A DNA stretch of 64,000 nt from Pedobacter rhizosphaerae (GCF_900111155.1 NZ_FOGG01000005.1:124001-188000); one strand, 5' to 3'. Positions 1 to 8,830 are shown, numbered from the stretch's first letter. Notes: generated by a model not told the origin, from the sequence alone. Translations and numbers: made by a program.

Positions 1-835
1 TGCAGATTCTGTGAAGATTGAAATAGATAAAAACGATTTTTCCTTAACCATCGAAGGTAGGAAGATTAAATTCGATGGCGTATTTATCGCCATCCACGGT
101 TCACCAGGAGAGGACGGTAAGTTGCAGGGATATTTCGATATGATTGGGATTCCTTACACCACCTGTGATGCGTTAACCTCTTCTATTACCATGAATAAAG
201 GCTATACCAAAGCAATAGTTGATGGTATCGATAACTTACATGTGGCCAAGTCTGTTCAGATTTTTAAAGATGGAAATTACAGCGTAAGCCAGATTAAACA
301 GGATTTAAAACTTCCTTATTTCGTAAAGCCAAACAGCGGCGGAAGTAGCATTGGCATGAGCAAAGTTAAACATACTGATGATTTGGAAGAAGCCTTAGCA
401 AAAGCCTTTAAAGAAGACACACAGATTTTAATTGAAGAGTTTGTGAGTGGAAGAGAATTCTCTATAGGTGTTTTTGGTGCGGAAGGTAAGATCAATGTTT
501 TGCCAACTACAGAGGTTATCCCGGCAAATGAATTTTTTGATTTTGAAGCTAAATATACTCCTGGTGCTACCGAAGAAATTACTCCCGGCCGCATGAGTGA
601 TGAAGAATTGGTAAGGGTACAACAGGTAGTAACTGATGTGTATAAAAAGTTGAATTGCAGGGGAGTGGTGCGTATTGACTACTTTTTGGAGCACGAAACA
701 GGTAAATTTTACTTTATAGAAATAAACACCATCCCGGGTCAAACCGCCACTAGTTTTATTCCTCAACAGGTAGCAGCAATGGGCTTGTCGCTTAAAACTT
801 TCTATACCCGTTTAATGAAAGAAACCTTAGGATAG
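1..835 (+). CDS. ddl: D-alanine--D-alanine ligase, 3' part (5' end outside window)
   Basis: ATP-dependent cytoplasmic ligase that joins two D-alanines for peptidoglycan synthesis. The reading frame is open from base 2, and the only early start-like codon (GTG at 11) falls inside the protein. The N-terminal lobe, roughly 50 residues with the usual glycine-rich start, therefore lies upstream of the window. What remains shows the ATP-grasp fold: the HGSPGEDG segment, the nucleotide-binding KPNSGGSSIGMSKV loop, and the C-terminal metal-binding EINTIPGQT motif. This is typical of the Ddl/Ddl-B family. A Crp/Fnr gene follows 21 bases downstream on the same strand. I see no frameshift or damage in the visible part. 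Confidence 0.95.
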   Translation, partial: ADSVKIEIDKNDFSLTIEGRKIKFDGVFIAIHGSPGEDGKLQGYFDMIGIPYTTCDALTSSITMNKGYTKAIVDGIDNLHVAKSVQIFKDGNYSVSQIKQDLKLPYFVKPNSGGSSIGMSKVKHTDDLEEALAKAFKEDTQILIEEFVSGREFSIGVFGAEGKINVLPTTEVIPANEFFDFEAKYTPGATEEITPGRMSDEELVRVQQVVTDVYKKLNCRGVVRIDYFLEHETGKFYFIEINTIPGQTATSFIPQQVAAMGLSLKTFYTRLMKETLG

Positions 836-856
836 TGCTGTAAATCCGATTACTAT

Positions 857-1459
857 ATGGATGTTAAGCAGTTGATTGATAAGGGTTTTTCTGTGAAAAA
901 GTATGCCAGGGATGGAATCATATATGAGCCGGGTACCTGGCCGCATCATGTGTATTTTATTAAAAGTGGTGAAATTAGGATGGTAACCGTAAGTGAGGAT
1001 GGTAAGGAATTTATTCAGGGCATATTTAAGAGCGGGGAGTACTTCGGTGAACCTGCGCTGTTAATTGGTAAGCCTTATCTGGCTTATACCATTGCTAATA
1101 AGCCTTCGGAGATTATTCCAGTTGGAAAGTCAGACTTTTTTGAGCTCCTGAAAACCGACGCAGATTTTAGTATGCAATTGATTCAGGTTTTAAGTAAACG
1201 TCTTTTTTATAAATCGATGATGCTCGAAGAACTGGCCAACGAAAAGGCAGAACATCGTTTGTTAACCATTGTGAAGTACTTAACAGAAGATTTAAATGAA
1301 GGCGATGCATTGAAGGTTACCAGGCAGGAGCTGGCCGATATGACCGGGTTGAGGGTAGAAACGGTGATTAGGGGCATAAAACAATTGGCAGCTAAAGAGC
1401 TTATTCTGCTCAAAAGAGGAAAGATTATAAAAAAAAAGGAATCTAAATTTAGTTTGTAA
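857..1459 (+). CDS. Crp/Fnr family transcriptional regulator
   Basis: Predicted DNA-binding regulator of 200 residues, the usual size. Residues about 10-115 form a cyclic-nucleotide-binding-like beta barrel (GEIRMVTVSEDGKEF, then GEYFGEPALL). Residues about 145-195 form a winged helix with RQELADMTGLRVETVIRGI as the recognition helix-turn-helix. There is no cysteine cluster, so it is not an oxygen-sensing Fnr. The ligand cannot be read from sequence, and many Bacteroidota members probably do not bind cAMP. It starts 21 bases after ddl and may be co-transcribed, although a functional link is not evident. Confidence 0.9.
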   Translation: MDVKQLIDKGFSVKKYARDGIIYEPGTWPHHVYFIKSGEIRMVTVSEDGKEFIQGIFKSGEYFGEPALLIGKPYLAYTIANKPSEIIPVGKSDFFELLKTDADFSMQLIQVLSKRLFYKSMMLEELANEKAEHRLLTIVKYLTEDLNEGDALKVTRQELADMTGLRVETVIRGIKQLAAKELILLKRGKIIKKKESKFSL

Positions 1460-1497
1460 ACATGATGCAGGTCATAATTTAATCAATGCGCAAAGAC

Positions 1498-1505
1498 TAA
1501 ATTTG
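1498..1505 (+). promoter_or_regulatory. Possible Bacteroidota -7 element before the DUF983 gene
   Basis: The octamer TAAATTTG matches the TAnnTTTG -7 consensus of Bacteroidota sigma factors. No clear -33 TTG lies at the usual 19-21 base spacing. It sits only 4 bases before the first ATG of the DUF983 gene. If it is used, transcription would begin near that ATG and translation probably at the ATG at 1525. Confidence 0.35.
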
Positions 1506-1509
1506 TATC

Positions 1510-1920
1510 ATGAAATCAATCACTATGGCAGAGTTATCTAAATTTCAGGCTTTCATACAATGTAAATGCCCAAGATGTCGCAAAGGCGATATTTTCACGG
1601 GAAATGCTTACGCTTTTAAATTGCAGAAAACGAATGTTAATTGCCCACACTGCAACCTTAAATTTGAGCGTGAACCAGGTTTTTTCTATGTAGCTATGTT
1701 TGTTAGTTATGCGATGAATGTGGCCGAGATTATTACCATTGGGGTAGCTTCATATGTTTTAGGGTTACCCTTAATTTATGAAAACCTGTGGTACTATGTT
1801 GGTCTTATCCTGTTTGGTGTATTCTTGCTTTCTCCAATCAATTACCGTTATTCCAGGGTAGTATTGTTACATTATCTCACACCAGGTTTACATTATGTTC
1901 CTGGTAGCGGAGACCATTAA
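1510..1920 (+). CDS. DUF983 family zinc-ribbon membrane protein
   Basis: Small membrane protein of unknown function. It has a zinc-ribbon-like start with two CxxC pairs (CPRC near residue 20, CPHC near residue 45). Two hydrophobic segments follow (about residues 58-82 and 93-110) before a short cytosolic tail. This layout and the CPRCRKGDIF start are typical of DUF983. The ATG at 1510 gives 136 residues; a second ATG at 1525 (MAELSK) is as plausible because a -7-like element abuts the first. Its stop codon overlaps, tail to tail, the stop of the minus-strand protease gene. Confidence 0.85.
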   Translation: MKSITMAELSKFQAFIQCKCPRCRKGDIFTGNAYAFKLQKTNVNCPHCNLKFEREPGFFYVAMFVSYAMNVAEIITIGVASYVLGLPLIYENLWYYVGLILFGVFLLSPINYRYSRVVLLHYLTPGLHYVPGSGDH

Positions 1921-2693
1921 AAAAGCAATTTTATAATATCTGAAAGGGGAGCAATATCCAGTACACAAGCCGTGAGGTTAAAGAAAAAATGGATGAACAC
2001 CCCATACCAGATGGTTTTAGTCTTGATGCGTAACCAACCTAGAAATAAGGCAAAGGGAAGTAGCCAGAAAACGGATACCAGGCTAAAGTGAATAATGAAA
2101 AATAGGATAGAGGAGATGTAGATCGCTTCCTTTTCATCCACAACCTTTAACAGTGTTTGCATTAAATAGCCGCGGTAGGCCAGCTCCTCAAAAATAGCAG
2201 GATACAAGGCTACAGATAAAAACATCAAATATGTTCCGTACTGATGAAAGGCGAAAATGGAATAAAATCCCATCTGTTTTTCAAATACCACGCGGTTTAA
2301 AAAGTCTACGGAATAAGACACACCAATAGAGGCTATTATGGTGATGCCGATAAATGTCAGTAGTTTGATCAATGAAAAGGCTGGCCACTTTAATATGGTT
2401 TTATTTTCCTTCCAACGATAGCCGAAAAATAGGATAGTGGCTATGGCCATAATCACATCAATTACAAAAAGGTTTTTTAACGACGGTTCATCTATGATTA
2501 ATGCCGTGGCGCAACAAAAGATCTCAATGATGAAGAAAAGCCCCACCTCTAACATATTGGGCCATTTTTTAGCGTAAAGGGCTATTTCTTCGTGATTGAT
2601 CGCCTGCCCGCAACGATTACAGAAATTATATCCTTCCTGGATCTCATTACTGCATTTTTTACAGCTGATCCCAGTTGTTAATTGTTCTTCCAA
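1917..2693 (-). CDS. CPBP family intramembrane metalloprotease with zinc-ribbon N-terminus
   Basis: Predicted multi-pass membrane protease related to Rce1 and bacteriocin-immunity CPBP proteins. The N-terminus (residues about 10-32) is a zinc ribbon with two CxxC pairs (CKKC, CNRC). After several membrane helices come the abortive-infection/CPBP motifs: EELAYRGYL (EExxxR), a later FFIIHFSL, and HFFFNL near the end, which supply the expected Glu and His metal ligands. The start is a TTG, chosen because the next ATG would remove the zinc ribbon; it lies one base after the stop of the upstream gene, implying translational coupling. The substrate is unknown. Confidence 0.85.
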   Translation of the reverse strand: MEEQLTTGISCKKCSNEIQEGYNFCNRCGQAINHEEIALYAKKWPNMLEVGLFFIIEIFCCATALIIDEPSLKNLFVIDVIMAIATILFFGYRWKENKTILKWPAFSLIKLLTFIGITIIASIGVSYSVDFLNRVVFEKQMGFYSIFAFHQYGTYLMFLSVALYPAIFEELAYRGYLMQTLLKVVDEKEAIYISSILFFIIHFSLVSVFWLLPFALFLGWLRIKTKTIWYGVFIHFFFNLTACVLDIAPLSDIIKLLF

Positions 2694-2694
2694 G

Positions 2695-3222
2695 TTAATT
2701 GATATTAAGCTCTTTCTTTAGCTTGTCGGCCTCTAACACTGCCTTTAAGCCCTTCACCAGGTAGCCAATAATGATAACTTTAAAGATGATCCCTCTAACA
2801 AGAGTTGAAGGCTCCAAAATCGCATTTAACAAGATTATAATCACGTATACTGATAATCCGGCAATTAAAGCGGTAGTGGGTTTGGTTTTGCCAATCACTG
2901 CAAAGGCCAGGAAAGCACCAATTAGTATTACATTAACAACCAATGAAGCGAAAAGTATTTCTTCGGATTCTGCTGTAACTGCTTCAAAAATAGCCGATAA
3001 ACCTATTATAGCCGCAATCCAATATAAAGAAGTCCGGGCTTTTTCTATGGATTGTTTGAATTCAACTAAGTCTATTTCTTTAATTGCACGGTTAGAGATG
3101 TGATTTTTTTGTTCTTGTTCGGTTCCATTAAGCGGATAGCCGCAACTGTTGCAAAAAATATCATTAAAGTTAAAAGGTCTGGCACAGCAATTACACAAGC
3201 TGTTAGTTTGGTTTTCTGTCAT
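2695..3222 (-). CDS. Zinc-ribbon membrane protein, function unknown
   Basis: A 175-residue protein with an N-terminal zinc ribbon (CNCC near residue 10, CNSCGYPL near 25). A charged linker follows, then three or four hydrophobic segments between residues about 68 and 150, and a lysine-rich tail. I do not recognise a named family for the membrane part. Its ribbon resembles that of the CPBP protease encoded directly downstream with a one-base gap, so the two probably form one operon. Both may use the ribbon for the same purpose, such as docking to a partner. Confidence 0.75.
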   Translation of the reverse strand: MTENQTNSLCNCCARPFNFNDIFCNSCGYPLNGTEQEQKNHISNRAIKEIDLVEFKQSIEKARTSLYWIAAIIGLSAIFEAVTAESEEILFASLVVNVILIGAFLAFAVIGKTKPTTALIAGLSVYVIIILLNAILEPSTLVRGIIFKVIIIGYLVKGLKAVLEADKLKKELNIN

Positions 3223-3289
3223 GAGCGTTTGTTTGATCTATTGTAAATATAGAAAGACAATAAATCAAAAACAAAAAAAGATTTACCGA

Positions 3290-3814
3290 TTATTTTTTCA
3301 TTGGATGCTGTGCATATTCAGACCAGGCCACTATTTTACCGTTTTTAAGCTTAAAGTCGTTAAAGTAGCTAATCGTATCTGTTTTTCCATCTTTCATGTT
3401 AGAAACCTGGTTGTACCACAAGCTCACCCACTCTTCAGTTTTATCTTTACTGATAACAGATTCCCAATCGGTCATATTGATTTCAATGCTTTTGAACTTA
3501 TCGATATGACTTTGAGCTTCTTTCATAAACTGACTTCCTGTACCCTTAAATTGATAATAATCTACCGTAAGTTCAATACTGTCTCCAATTAAGGGTTTTA
3601 GCGCAGAGGTATCTAGCGAGGCAAACGCTTTTATAGCCTTTAAAGCTGTTTGAAGGTTTTTATGATCTGAATTCATTTCCCAGTGGTGATCTTTTTTCAA
3701 TGTGTAAGCATACTGGGTGGTATCTGTTACTTCATTGCTGGTAGATGATGTCTCTTTAGGTTGGCAAGCGGCAAACAGTAGTATGCCCGCAATTGCGATG
3801 GAGATCTTTTTCAT
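3290..3814 (-). CDS. Lipoprotein with NTF2/SnoaL-like domain
   Basis: Predicted envelope lipoprotein of 174 residues. The N-terminus is a lipoprotein signal with Cys17 after LLFAA. The C-terminal half looks like an NTF2/SnoaL-type cone: a WxSLWYNQV strand, a polar turn, then a DFKLKNGKIVAWSEY strand with the typical aromatic and Gly-Lys-Ile pattern. Proteins of this fold bind small hydrophobic ligands or act as enzymes, but no catalytic residues can be assigned. It stands alone, separated from cutC by a terminator. Confidence 0.7.
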   Translation of the reverse strand: MKKISIAIAGILLFAACQPKETSSTSNEVTDTTQYAYTLKKDHHWEMNSDHKNLQTALKAIKAFASLDTSALKPLIGDSIELTVDYYQFKGTGSQFMKEAQSHIDKFKSIEINMTDWESVISKDKTEEWVSLWYNQVSNMKDGKTDTISYFNDFKLKNGKIVAWSEYAQHPMKK

Positions 3815-3891
3815 AATGTCAATAATAGTTTTAGGTATACTTAAATATAGCTAATTATTTGTCTGATAAATCATTATGTATATTTTGTAAA

Positions 3892-3928
3892 CAAAAAAAA
3901 TCCGATGAGATCGAAATCCATCGGATGA
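3892..3928 (-). terminator. Rho-independent terminator after cutC
   Basis: On the minus strand the arms TCCGATG and CATCGGA form a stem, followed by a run of eight T (eight A on the plus strand at 3893-3900). It closes the five-gene minus-strand operon that ends with cutC. Confidence 0.75.
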
Positions 3929-4054
3929 TTATAAAAGGCTGTTTTTTATGGTTGAATCGCTAAAAATTATATTTTTTTACATTTGAATTTTCCAGTGTTG
4001 TGAACTAGATTGTAAACTTTGCTGGGTGATGCATGACGGTTTTAAAATGAATAT

Positions 4055-4825
4055 CTAGTCATTTTCGAAATATTGATGGATACTTTTAACCAGCCCTGCT
4101 ACCTTTTCGGCAGAGGTTAATTCGTATTGATATTCATCAGCTATACTGCCCATCTTGGTATCATCATTTCTATACTCCATTTTGCTGGCTACAAATTGTT
4201 TGGCCGATGCGTGGAAATCAGTTGCACCAGTTTGTTCCATTAACAAGTTAATATTCTGCTCATTGATACCTGCACCAGGCATAATATCAATTCGGCCATT
4301 GGCCTGTTTAACCAGTTGGGCTAATTTTTCTGCACCGTTGATTGCCGATGATGCGCCACCTGAAGTAAGTACCCTAATTACGCCCAATTCAATTAGATCT
4401 TCCAGAGCTTTTTCCATATCATTACTCATGTCGAAAGCCCTGTGGAAGGACACCGGCAGGGGATGTGCCAAATCTATTAATACCTTACATCTTGCCTTGT
4501 CAATGCTTCCATCAGCATTAAGAATTCCTGTTACTATTCCATCACAATTTAATGATTTACAGTTTTTTATGTCTTCCTTCATTAACTCGAACTCGAGGTC
4601 TGAATATAAAAAATCTCCGCCTCTGGGGCGAATAATTGGCCAGATTTCTATGTTGAGATTTCTTTTAGATAAGGCTATATGTGCATAGCTCGGTGTAGTT
4701 CCTCCCTCTGCCAGGTTATCGCATAATTCTACCCGCTTTGCACCACCATCTTGGGCAGCTTGAGCAGATGCATAGGAATTTGCGCAAACTTCCAATGCGC
4801 AGGTTTTAATGTTGCTTAGACTCAT
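4055..4825 (-). CDS. cutC: CutC family protein (annotated copper homeostasis)
   Basis: TIM-barrel protein of about 256 residues with typical CutC landmarks: the start ALEVCANSYASA, the RVELCDNLAEGG strand, RPRGGDF, the VSFHRAFD segment and RVLTSGGASSA. ATG at 4825 is preferred over an upstream TTG at 4840. CutC was named for copper tolerance in E. coli, but that role is doubtful for the family as a whole. Here it ends an operon with a glycosylasparaginase, which argues for considering a role in glycan breakdown instead. The family call is secure; the function is not. Confidence 0.9.
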   Translation of the reverse strand: MSLSNIKTCALEVCANSYASAQAAQDGGAKRVELCDNLAEGGTTPSYAHIALSKRNLNIEIWPIIRPRGGDFLYSDLEFELMKEDIKNCKSLNCDGIVTGILNADGSIDKARCKVLIDLAHPLPVSFHRAFDMSNDMEKALEDLIELGVIRVLTSGGASSAINGAEKLAQLVKQANGRIDIMPGAGINEQNINLLMEQTGATDFHASAKQFVASKMEYRNDDTKMGSIADEYQYELTSAEKVAGLVKSIHQYFEND

Positions 4826-4863
4826 GTTTATTGACCCCAATTAAGGTCTTTTATATTTAAATG

Positions 4864-5742
4864 TTATTCTTCTTTCGCCACCGGACCTAAAACTACCCAG
4901 CCCTTTGCAGATTTGTATACATTTAGTTCCTGCACAGATTTTCCACCGTCAGGAAACCAGCATACCTCCGTAATGATCCAGTGTGTTTCGTCAATTTTTT
5001 CTCGTTTGGGAAAAGCATTTTGTATAGTAGAAAAATCTGGAAATCCATGTTCTTCAATATTCTTAAGAAAAGAAAGCTTTAATACCTCTGCTGTTTCATT
5101 AATGGTTTCTTTATCGAAGTCCATTTGCATATTGGAAAGTAAGGATTTTGCTTCTTCGTAAAAATCTTTACAATCCATAGCAGCCTGAATATCTTTGTAG
5201 TTATAAGCTTTTTCTAAAGAAAGTATAGCACCTTCCGGGGTTTCTAAATTGGCTTTGAAGTGATCTACACCCTCATCAATATATAAACCAATGCTTTTGT
5301 CAAATTCTGCTCTGTCTTGTTCCGGAATCCCGTCTCTAATGGCCCTTATGGTGTATCCGCCAACAAGTCTACCACCTTCCACAATCATCCAATCTGAAAT
5401 TAAATTGCGATCAATGCCTATTTTTTGATCCAGTTTTACGCTATTTACATCAACGGGTTCATTGCCTACTGTTCCATATAAATGACCTTCATCATCAAAA
5501 TGCGGATCAGTTAGCCAAATGTGTTCGCCTACATCGCCATCCATAATTTTAACCTTTACAGAAAAATAAACCTGTGAATTTTTGGGATTTTCCAGGCTTT
5601 CTTCAAAATACCATAAGGTTAAATTAGCCTTTTCTATCGCCCAGTTCATGCGGCTATCTTCATTGGCTACATAAACCATGTCAGGTTCGCCTTTGCGTTC
5701 TTCTACGTTCTTTTTTCCGAATATTTTTGACAGTAATCCCAT
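4864..5742 (-). CDS. DUF2314 domain protein
   Basis: Cytosolic protein of 292 residues without a signal peptide. The DUF2314 core covers about residues 20-150: a predicted helix (MNWAIEKANLTLWYFEESL), FSVKVKIMDGDVGEHIWL, then GTVGNEPVDVNSVKLDQ and DWMIVEGGRLVGGYTIR. The last 140 residues carry a helical part and a C-terminal strand region (WIITEVCWFPDGGKSVQEL) that I cannot assign. It lies between glycosylasparaginase and cutC with gaps of about 35 and 38 bases, so it is probably in their operon. No biochemical role is known to me. Confidence 0.8.
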   Translation of the reverse strand: MGLLSKIFGKKNVEERKGEPDMVYVANEDSRMNWAIEKANLTLWYFEESLENPKNSQVYFSVKVKIMDGDVGEHIWLTDPHFDDEGHLYGTVGNEPVDVNSVKLDQKIGIDRNLISDWMIVEGGRLVGGYTIRAIRDGIPEQDRAEFDKSIGLYIDEGVDHFKANLETPEGAILSLEKAYNYKDIQAAMDCKDFYEEAKSLLSNMQMDFDKETINETAEVLKLSFLKNIEEHGFPDFSTIQNAFPKREKIDETHWIITEVCWFPDGGKSVQELNVYKSAKGWVVLGPVAKEE

Positions 5743-5776
5743 GGTTGAGCGATTTTGTTTTCCAGGATTTTATTTC

Positions 5777-6811
5777 TTAATAATAGCTTTTTCCTTTAAT
5801 GAGCAGGTCTTGCTTTTCTGCATTGCATACTGCATAGCTGAATCCTTGTTGAATAGCGTAAGCACCATATTCGCCTTTTTTATTAATGGCCAAGAATCCT
5901 ACCTGAATATTCTTTGCTGTTTCTGGTTTCTTCTTAATAATACGCATAACCGCTTCCTTACAAGCCGCTTCTGGTGTGTAGCCCTGGCGCATTAACTCTA
6001 CCACAAGGAATGAACCCACATTTCGTACAACTTCTTCTCCAACACCCGTTGAGGTAGCGCCACCCACTTCGTTGTCTACATATAAACCAGCACCAATAAT
6101 TGGGCTATCGCCAATGCGGCCATGGAGTTTGTATGCCATGCCACTGGTTGTACAGGCACCCGAAATATTCCCCTTTTCATCAATGGCTAACATTCCGATG
6201 GTATCGTGATTGTACTGATTACCAGGAAGCTTTTGTGGAGCGGCTTTTTCATAGAGCTTATTCTCGATATTCATTACCGGCTCATATTTCGCTGTTTTCA
6301 ACCATTCTTTCCAGGCTTTCTCACTTGCCGGAGTAAGCAGGTTTTCTTTTTTAAATCCTTGTTCGAGGGCAAATTGTAATGCACCATCTCCAGCCAACAT
6401 CACGTGAGGCGTTTTTTCCATTACCTTACGGGCCACAGAAATAGGATGTTTTATATGCTCTAATGCCAATACCGCACCACAGTTGCCCTTTTCATCCATA
6501 ATGCAGGCATCCAGGGTAACTTTACCATCTCTATCAGGTAATCCGCCATAACCAACAGATTGATTTTTTTCATCGGCTTCTGGTACCCATACGCCTTGCT
6601 CTACCGCATCCAGTGCCGCACCACCAGCAGATAAAACCTTCCAGGCATCAGCATTGGCTGCTATACCAAAATCCCAGGTAGATATTACTATAGGGAAGTT
6701 TTTTGCTGATGTACTTGTTGTTGGAAGAACTTCGGCAATACTTTTTTTGTCGAGTGCGATTAAACTTGCGGAGAGGGCTGAGGCTTTGATAAATTTACGA
6801 CGGTTGAACAT
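5777..6811 (-). CDS. N4-(beta-N-acetylglucosaminyl)-L-asparaginase (glycosylasparaginase)
   Basis: Ntn-hydrolase that cleaves the GlcNAc-asparagine bond of N-glycopeptides and matures by self-cleavage. The predicted nucleophile is Thr204 in HDTIGMLAIDEKG, at the start of the beta chain. Downstream, GRIGDSPIIGAGLY and GGATSTGVGEEV are the substrate-binding loops of the family. The length, 344 residues, fits glycosylasparaginases such as the Elizabethkingia enzyme. The N-terminus (NRRKFIKASALSASLIAL) looks like a Tat or atypical export signal, so it probably acts outside the cytoplasm. It is in an operon with DUF2314 and cutC downstream and omega-amidase upstream. Confidence 0.88.
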   Translation of the reverse strand: MFNRRKFIKASALSASLIALDKKSIAEVLPTTSTSAKNFPIVISTWDFGIAANADAWKVLSAGGAALDAVEQGVWVPEADEKNQSVGYGGLPDRDGKVTLDACIMDEKGNCGAVLALEHIKHPISVARKVMEKTPHVMLAGDGALQFALEQGFKKENLLTPASEKAWKEWLKTAKYEPVMNIENKLYEKAAPQKLPGNQYNHDTIGMLAIDEKGNISGACTTSGMAYKLHGRIGDSPIIGAGLYVDNEVGGATSTGVGEEVVRNVGSFLVVELMRQGYTPEAACKEAVMRIIKKKPETAKNIQVGFLAINKKGEYGAYAIQQGFSYAVCNAEKQDLLIKGKSYY

Positions 6812-6859
6812 CTTTAGAATAAATGGTTTGTAAGTTTGGAATGATTTATTGTTTAAGCG

Positions 6860-7663
6860 CTATTGAATAACAAATTTGTCGGCATCCTTTAAAAAGGGAA
6901 ACTGCCTTCTTATTTTAACTAATTCTTCGTAGTTGATACTGAAGGTATAAAGATCTTCATCTTCGGGTTTATAATAAACGGTACTACCGTAAGGATCTAT
7001 GCACATGGAGTGGCCACTATGGTAAATTTGATTACCGTCATGTCCAACACGGTTAACACCGATTACATAGCTTAGGTTTTCAATAGCCCTGGCGGGGATT
7101 AAGGCTCTCCAATGAGAAGAGCGCTTATCTGGCCAACTGGCGATGATTAAAAGCACGTCATATTCTTCATTTTTATTGCGCAGCCATACCGGGAATCGAA
7201 GATCGTAACAAATGGCCAGGCGTATTTTCCATCCTTTAAGGGTTACAATAAGCTGTTTTTCTCCAGAGGTAAAGTTTTCATCCTCTTCCCCTAAACCAAA
7301 TAAGTGATGCTTATCATAATGCTGGTGCTGGCCGTTGGGTTCCATCCAAATCAGGCGGTTATAGTATTTGCCTTCTTCTTTTATAATTAAACTTCCGGTA
7401 ATGACACAATTGTATAGGTCGGCCATTTTATGCATCCACTGCATGGTTGGGCCATCCATTTCTTCAGCAAGTGCTGCTGCATTCATGCTAAAACCGCTGT
7501 TAAACATTTCTGGTAGTACGATTAGATCTGTTTTTTCGCGTACTCCCATAGATAATCTTAAGGCCAGATTGATCAAGTTTTTTTCAATGTTTTCCCAAAA
7601 AAGATAAGCCTGGAAAACAGTTACTTTCAGGTTTTCTATTTGAGTGTAAACAGGAGCTTCCAT
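6860..7663 (-). CDS. Omega-amidase, nitrilase superfamily
   Basis: Cytosolic C-N hydrolase of 267 residues. The Glu-Lys-Cys triad is visible: Glu in LPEMFNSGFSM, Lys in YDKHHLFGLGEED, and Cys in LAICYDLRFPVWLR. This motif set matches YafV/Nit2 omega-amidases, which hydrolyse alpha-ketoglutaramate or alpha-ketosuccinamate to the keto acid and ammonia. It lies 21 bases downstream of an aminotransferase of the methionine/glutamine type, whose glutamine-derived product is exactly that substrate. Cysteine identity and context agree; the exact substrate is inferred. Confidence 0.87.
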   Translation of the reverse strand: MEAPVYTQIENLKVTVFQAYLFWENIEKNLINLALRLSMGVREKTDLIVLPEMFNSGFSMNAAALAEEMDGPTMQWMHKMADLYNCVITGSLIIKEEGKYYNRLIWMEPNGQHQHYDKHHLFGLGEEDENFTSGEKQLIVTLKGWKIRLAICYDLRFPVWLRNKNEEYDVLLIIASWPDKRSSHWRALIPARAIENLSYVIGVNRVGHDGNQIYHSGHSMCIDPYGSTVYYKPEDEDLYTFSINYEELVKIRRQFPFLKDADKFVIQ

Positions 7664-7684
7664 GTATTTATTGTTTTAGGGAAT

Positions 7685-8830
7685 TTATACTTTAATTAAT
7701 TTCTCTGCAGCTAAAGCAAGGGTAGAATCTTCTTTAGCGAAGCAAAAGCGAATAATTTTGTGATCGGTAGCTTTTTGGTAGAATGCAGACACCGGTATAG
7801 TGGCCACTCCAAATTCTTTTAATAAACGGATACTGAAATCGGTATCTTTTTCATCACTAATGTGGCCGTAACTGGCACATTGGAAATAAGATCCTTTGCA
7901 GGGTAAAAGTTCAAACTTACTGTCGGCTAAAAGCGATCTGAAGTAATCTCTCTTCTGCTGGAAAAAATTGGTAATTCCATTATAATTGCTAGGTTCACTA
8001 ATGTAATTGGCAATGGCTTGTTGCATTGGACTATTAACGCTAAAAACATTGAATTGGTGTACCTTCCTAAATTCCCTGGTTAGTTTTTCGGGAGCAAGGC
8101 AATAGCCTAACTTCCATCCGGTAGCGTGTAAGAGCTTGCCAAAAGAGGCGATAATGAAGCTTCGCTCCCTTAATTCCGGATATAGCATTACACTTTGGTG
8201 CTTTTGCTCATCGTAAACCAAGTGCTCATAAACCTCGTCGCTAAGGATCAGTATATCAGTACCTTTAGTCAACTTGATCAAAGCCTGAAGATCTGCAGGC
8301 GACAGGATGCTTCCGGTTGGATTTTGAGGCGAATTCAAGATAATCATTCGCGTGTTTGCCGTAAACAATTTTTTTACCATGTCCCAGTCTATCTCATAAT
8401 TGGGAGGGGCGAGTTCATATGTTTTAACAAGTCCACCAAAAAGTTTTACAGTAGGCGCATAGCTGTCGTAGGCGGGTTCAAATATAATTACCTCATCGCC
8501 TGGATTAATAATGGCCGCTATCGCTGTAAAAATAGCCTGTGTTCCGCCAGCGGTTACTGTAATCTCGGTATCAGGGTTGTACTTAGTTTTATAAAGCGAC
8601 TCAACTTTTCCCGCAATAGCCTCTTTCAACGCCATAGCACCTGGCATAGGGGCATATTGATTATAACCATCTTTCATGGCTTTATCTACCAATTCCATTA
8701 ATTTGGGGTCACACGAGTAGTCGGGAAAGCCTTGCGATAGGTTAATGGCTTGATGTTCTGCGGCGAGTTTAGACATCACTGTAAAAATAGTGGTACTCAC
8801 CCCAGGAAGTTTCGATTGTATATTCAGCAT
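7685..8830 (-). CDS. Methionine/glutamine aminotransferase, PLP class I
   Basis: Pyridoxal-phosphate aminotransferase of 381 residues, probably a methionine or kynurenine-type enzyme of the YbdL group. Landmarks are NLSQGFPDYSCDP near the start, NPQNPTGS, SDEVYEHLVYD, and the PLP lysine in SFGKLLHATGWKLGY. Such enzymes transfer the amino group of methionine or glutamine to keto acids. The omega-amidase gene directly downstream would pull glutamine transamination forward, a pairing known from the glutaminase II pathway. It is the first gene of the operon ending at cutC. Confidence 0.9.
   Translation of the reverse strand: MLNIQSKLPGVSTTIFTVMSKLAAEHQAINLSQGFPDYSCDPKLMELVDKAMKDGYNQYAPMPGAMALKEAIAGKVESLYKTKYNPDTEITVTAGGTQAIFTAIAAIINPGDEVIIFEPAYDSYAPTVKLFGGLVKTYELAPPNYEIDWDMVKKLFTANTRMIILNSPQNPTGSILSPADLQALIKLTKGTDILILSDEVYEHLVYDEQKHQSVMLYPELRERSFIIASFGKLLHATGWKLGYCLAPEKLTREFRKVHQFNVFSVNSPMQQAIANYISEPSNYNGITNFFQQKRDYFRSLLADSKFELLPCKGSYFQCASYGHISDEKDTDFSIRLLKEFGVATIPVSAFYQKATDHKIIRFCFAKEDSTLALAAEKLIKV

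Noticed and set aside
3149..3592. Plus-strand reading frame across the NTF2-like lipoprotein gene
   Set aside because: It is antisense to a gene with a clear lipoprotein signal and domain, and has no features of its own.
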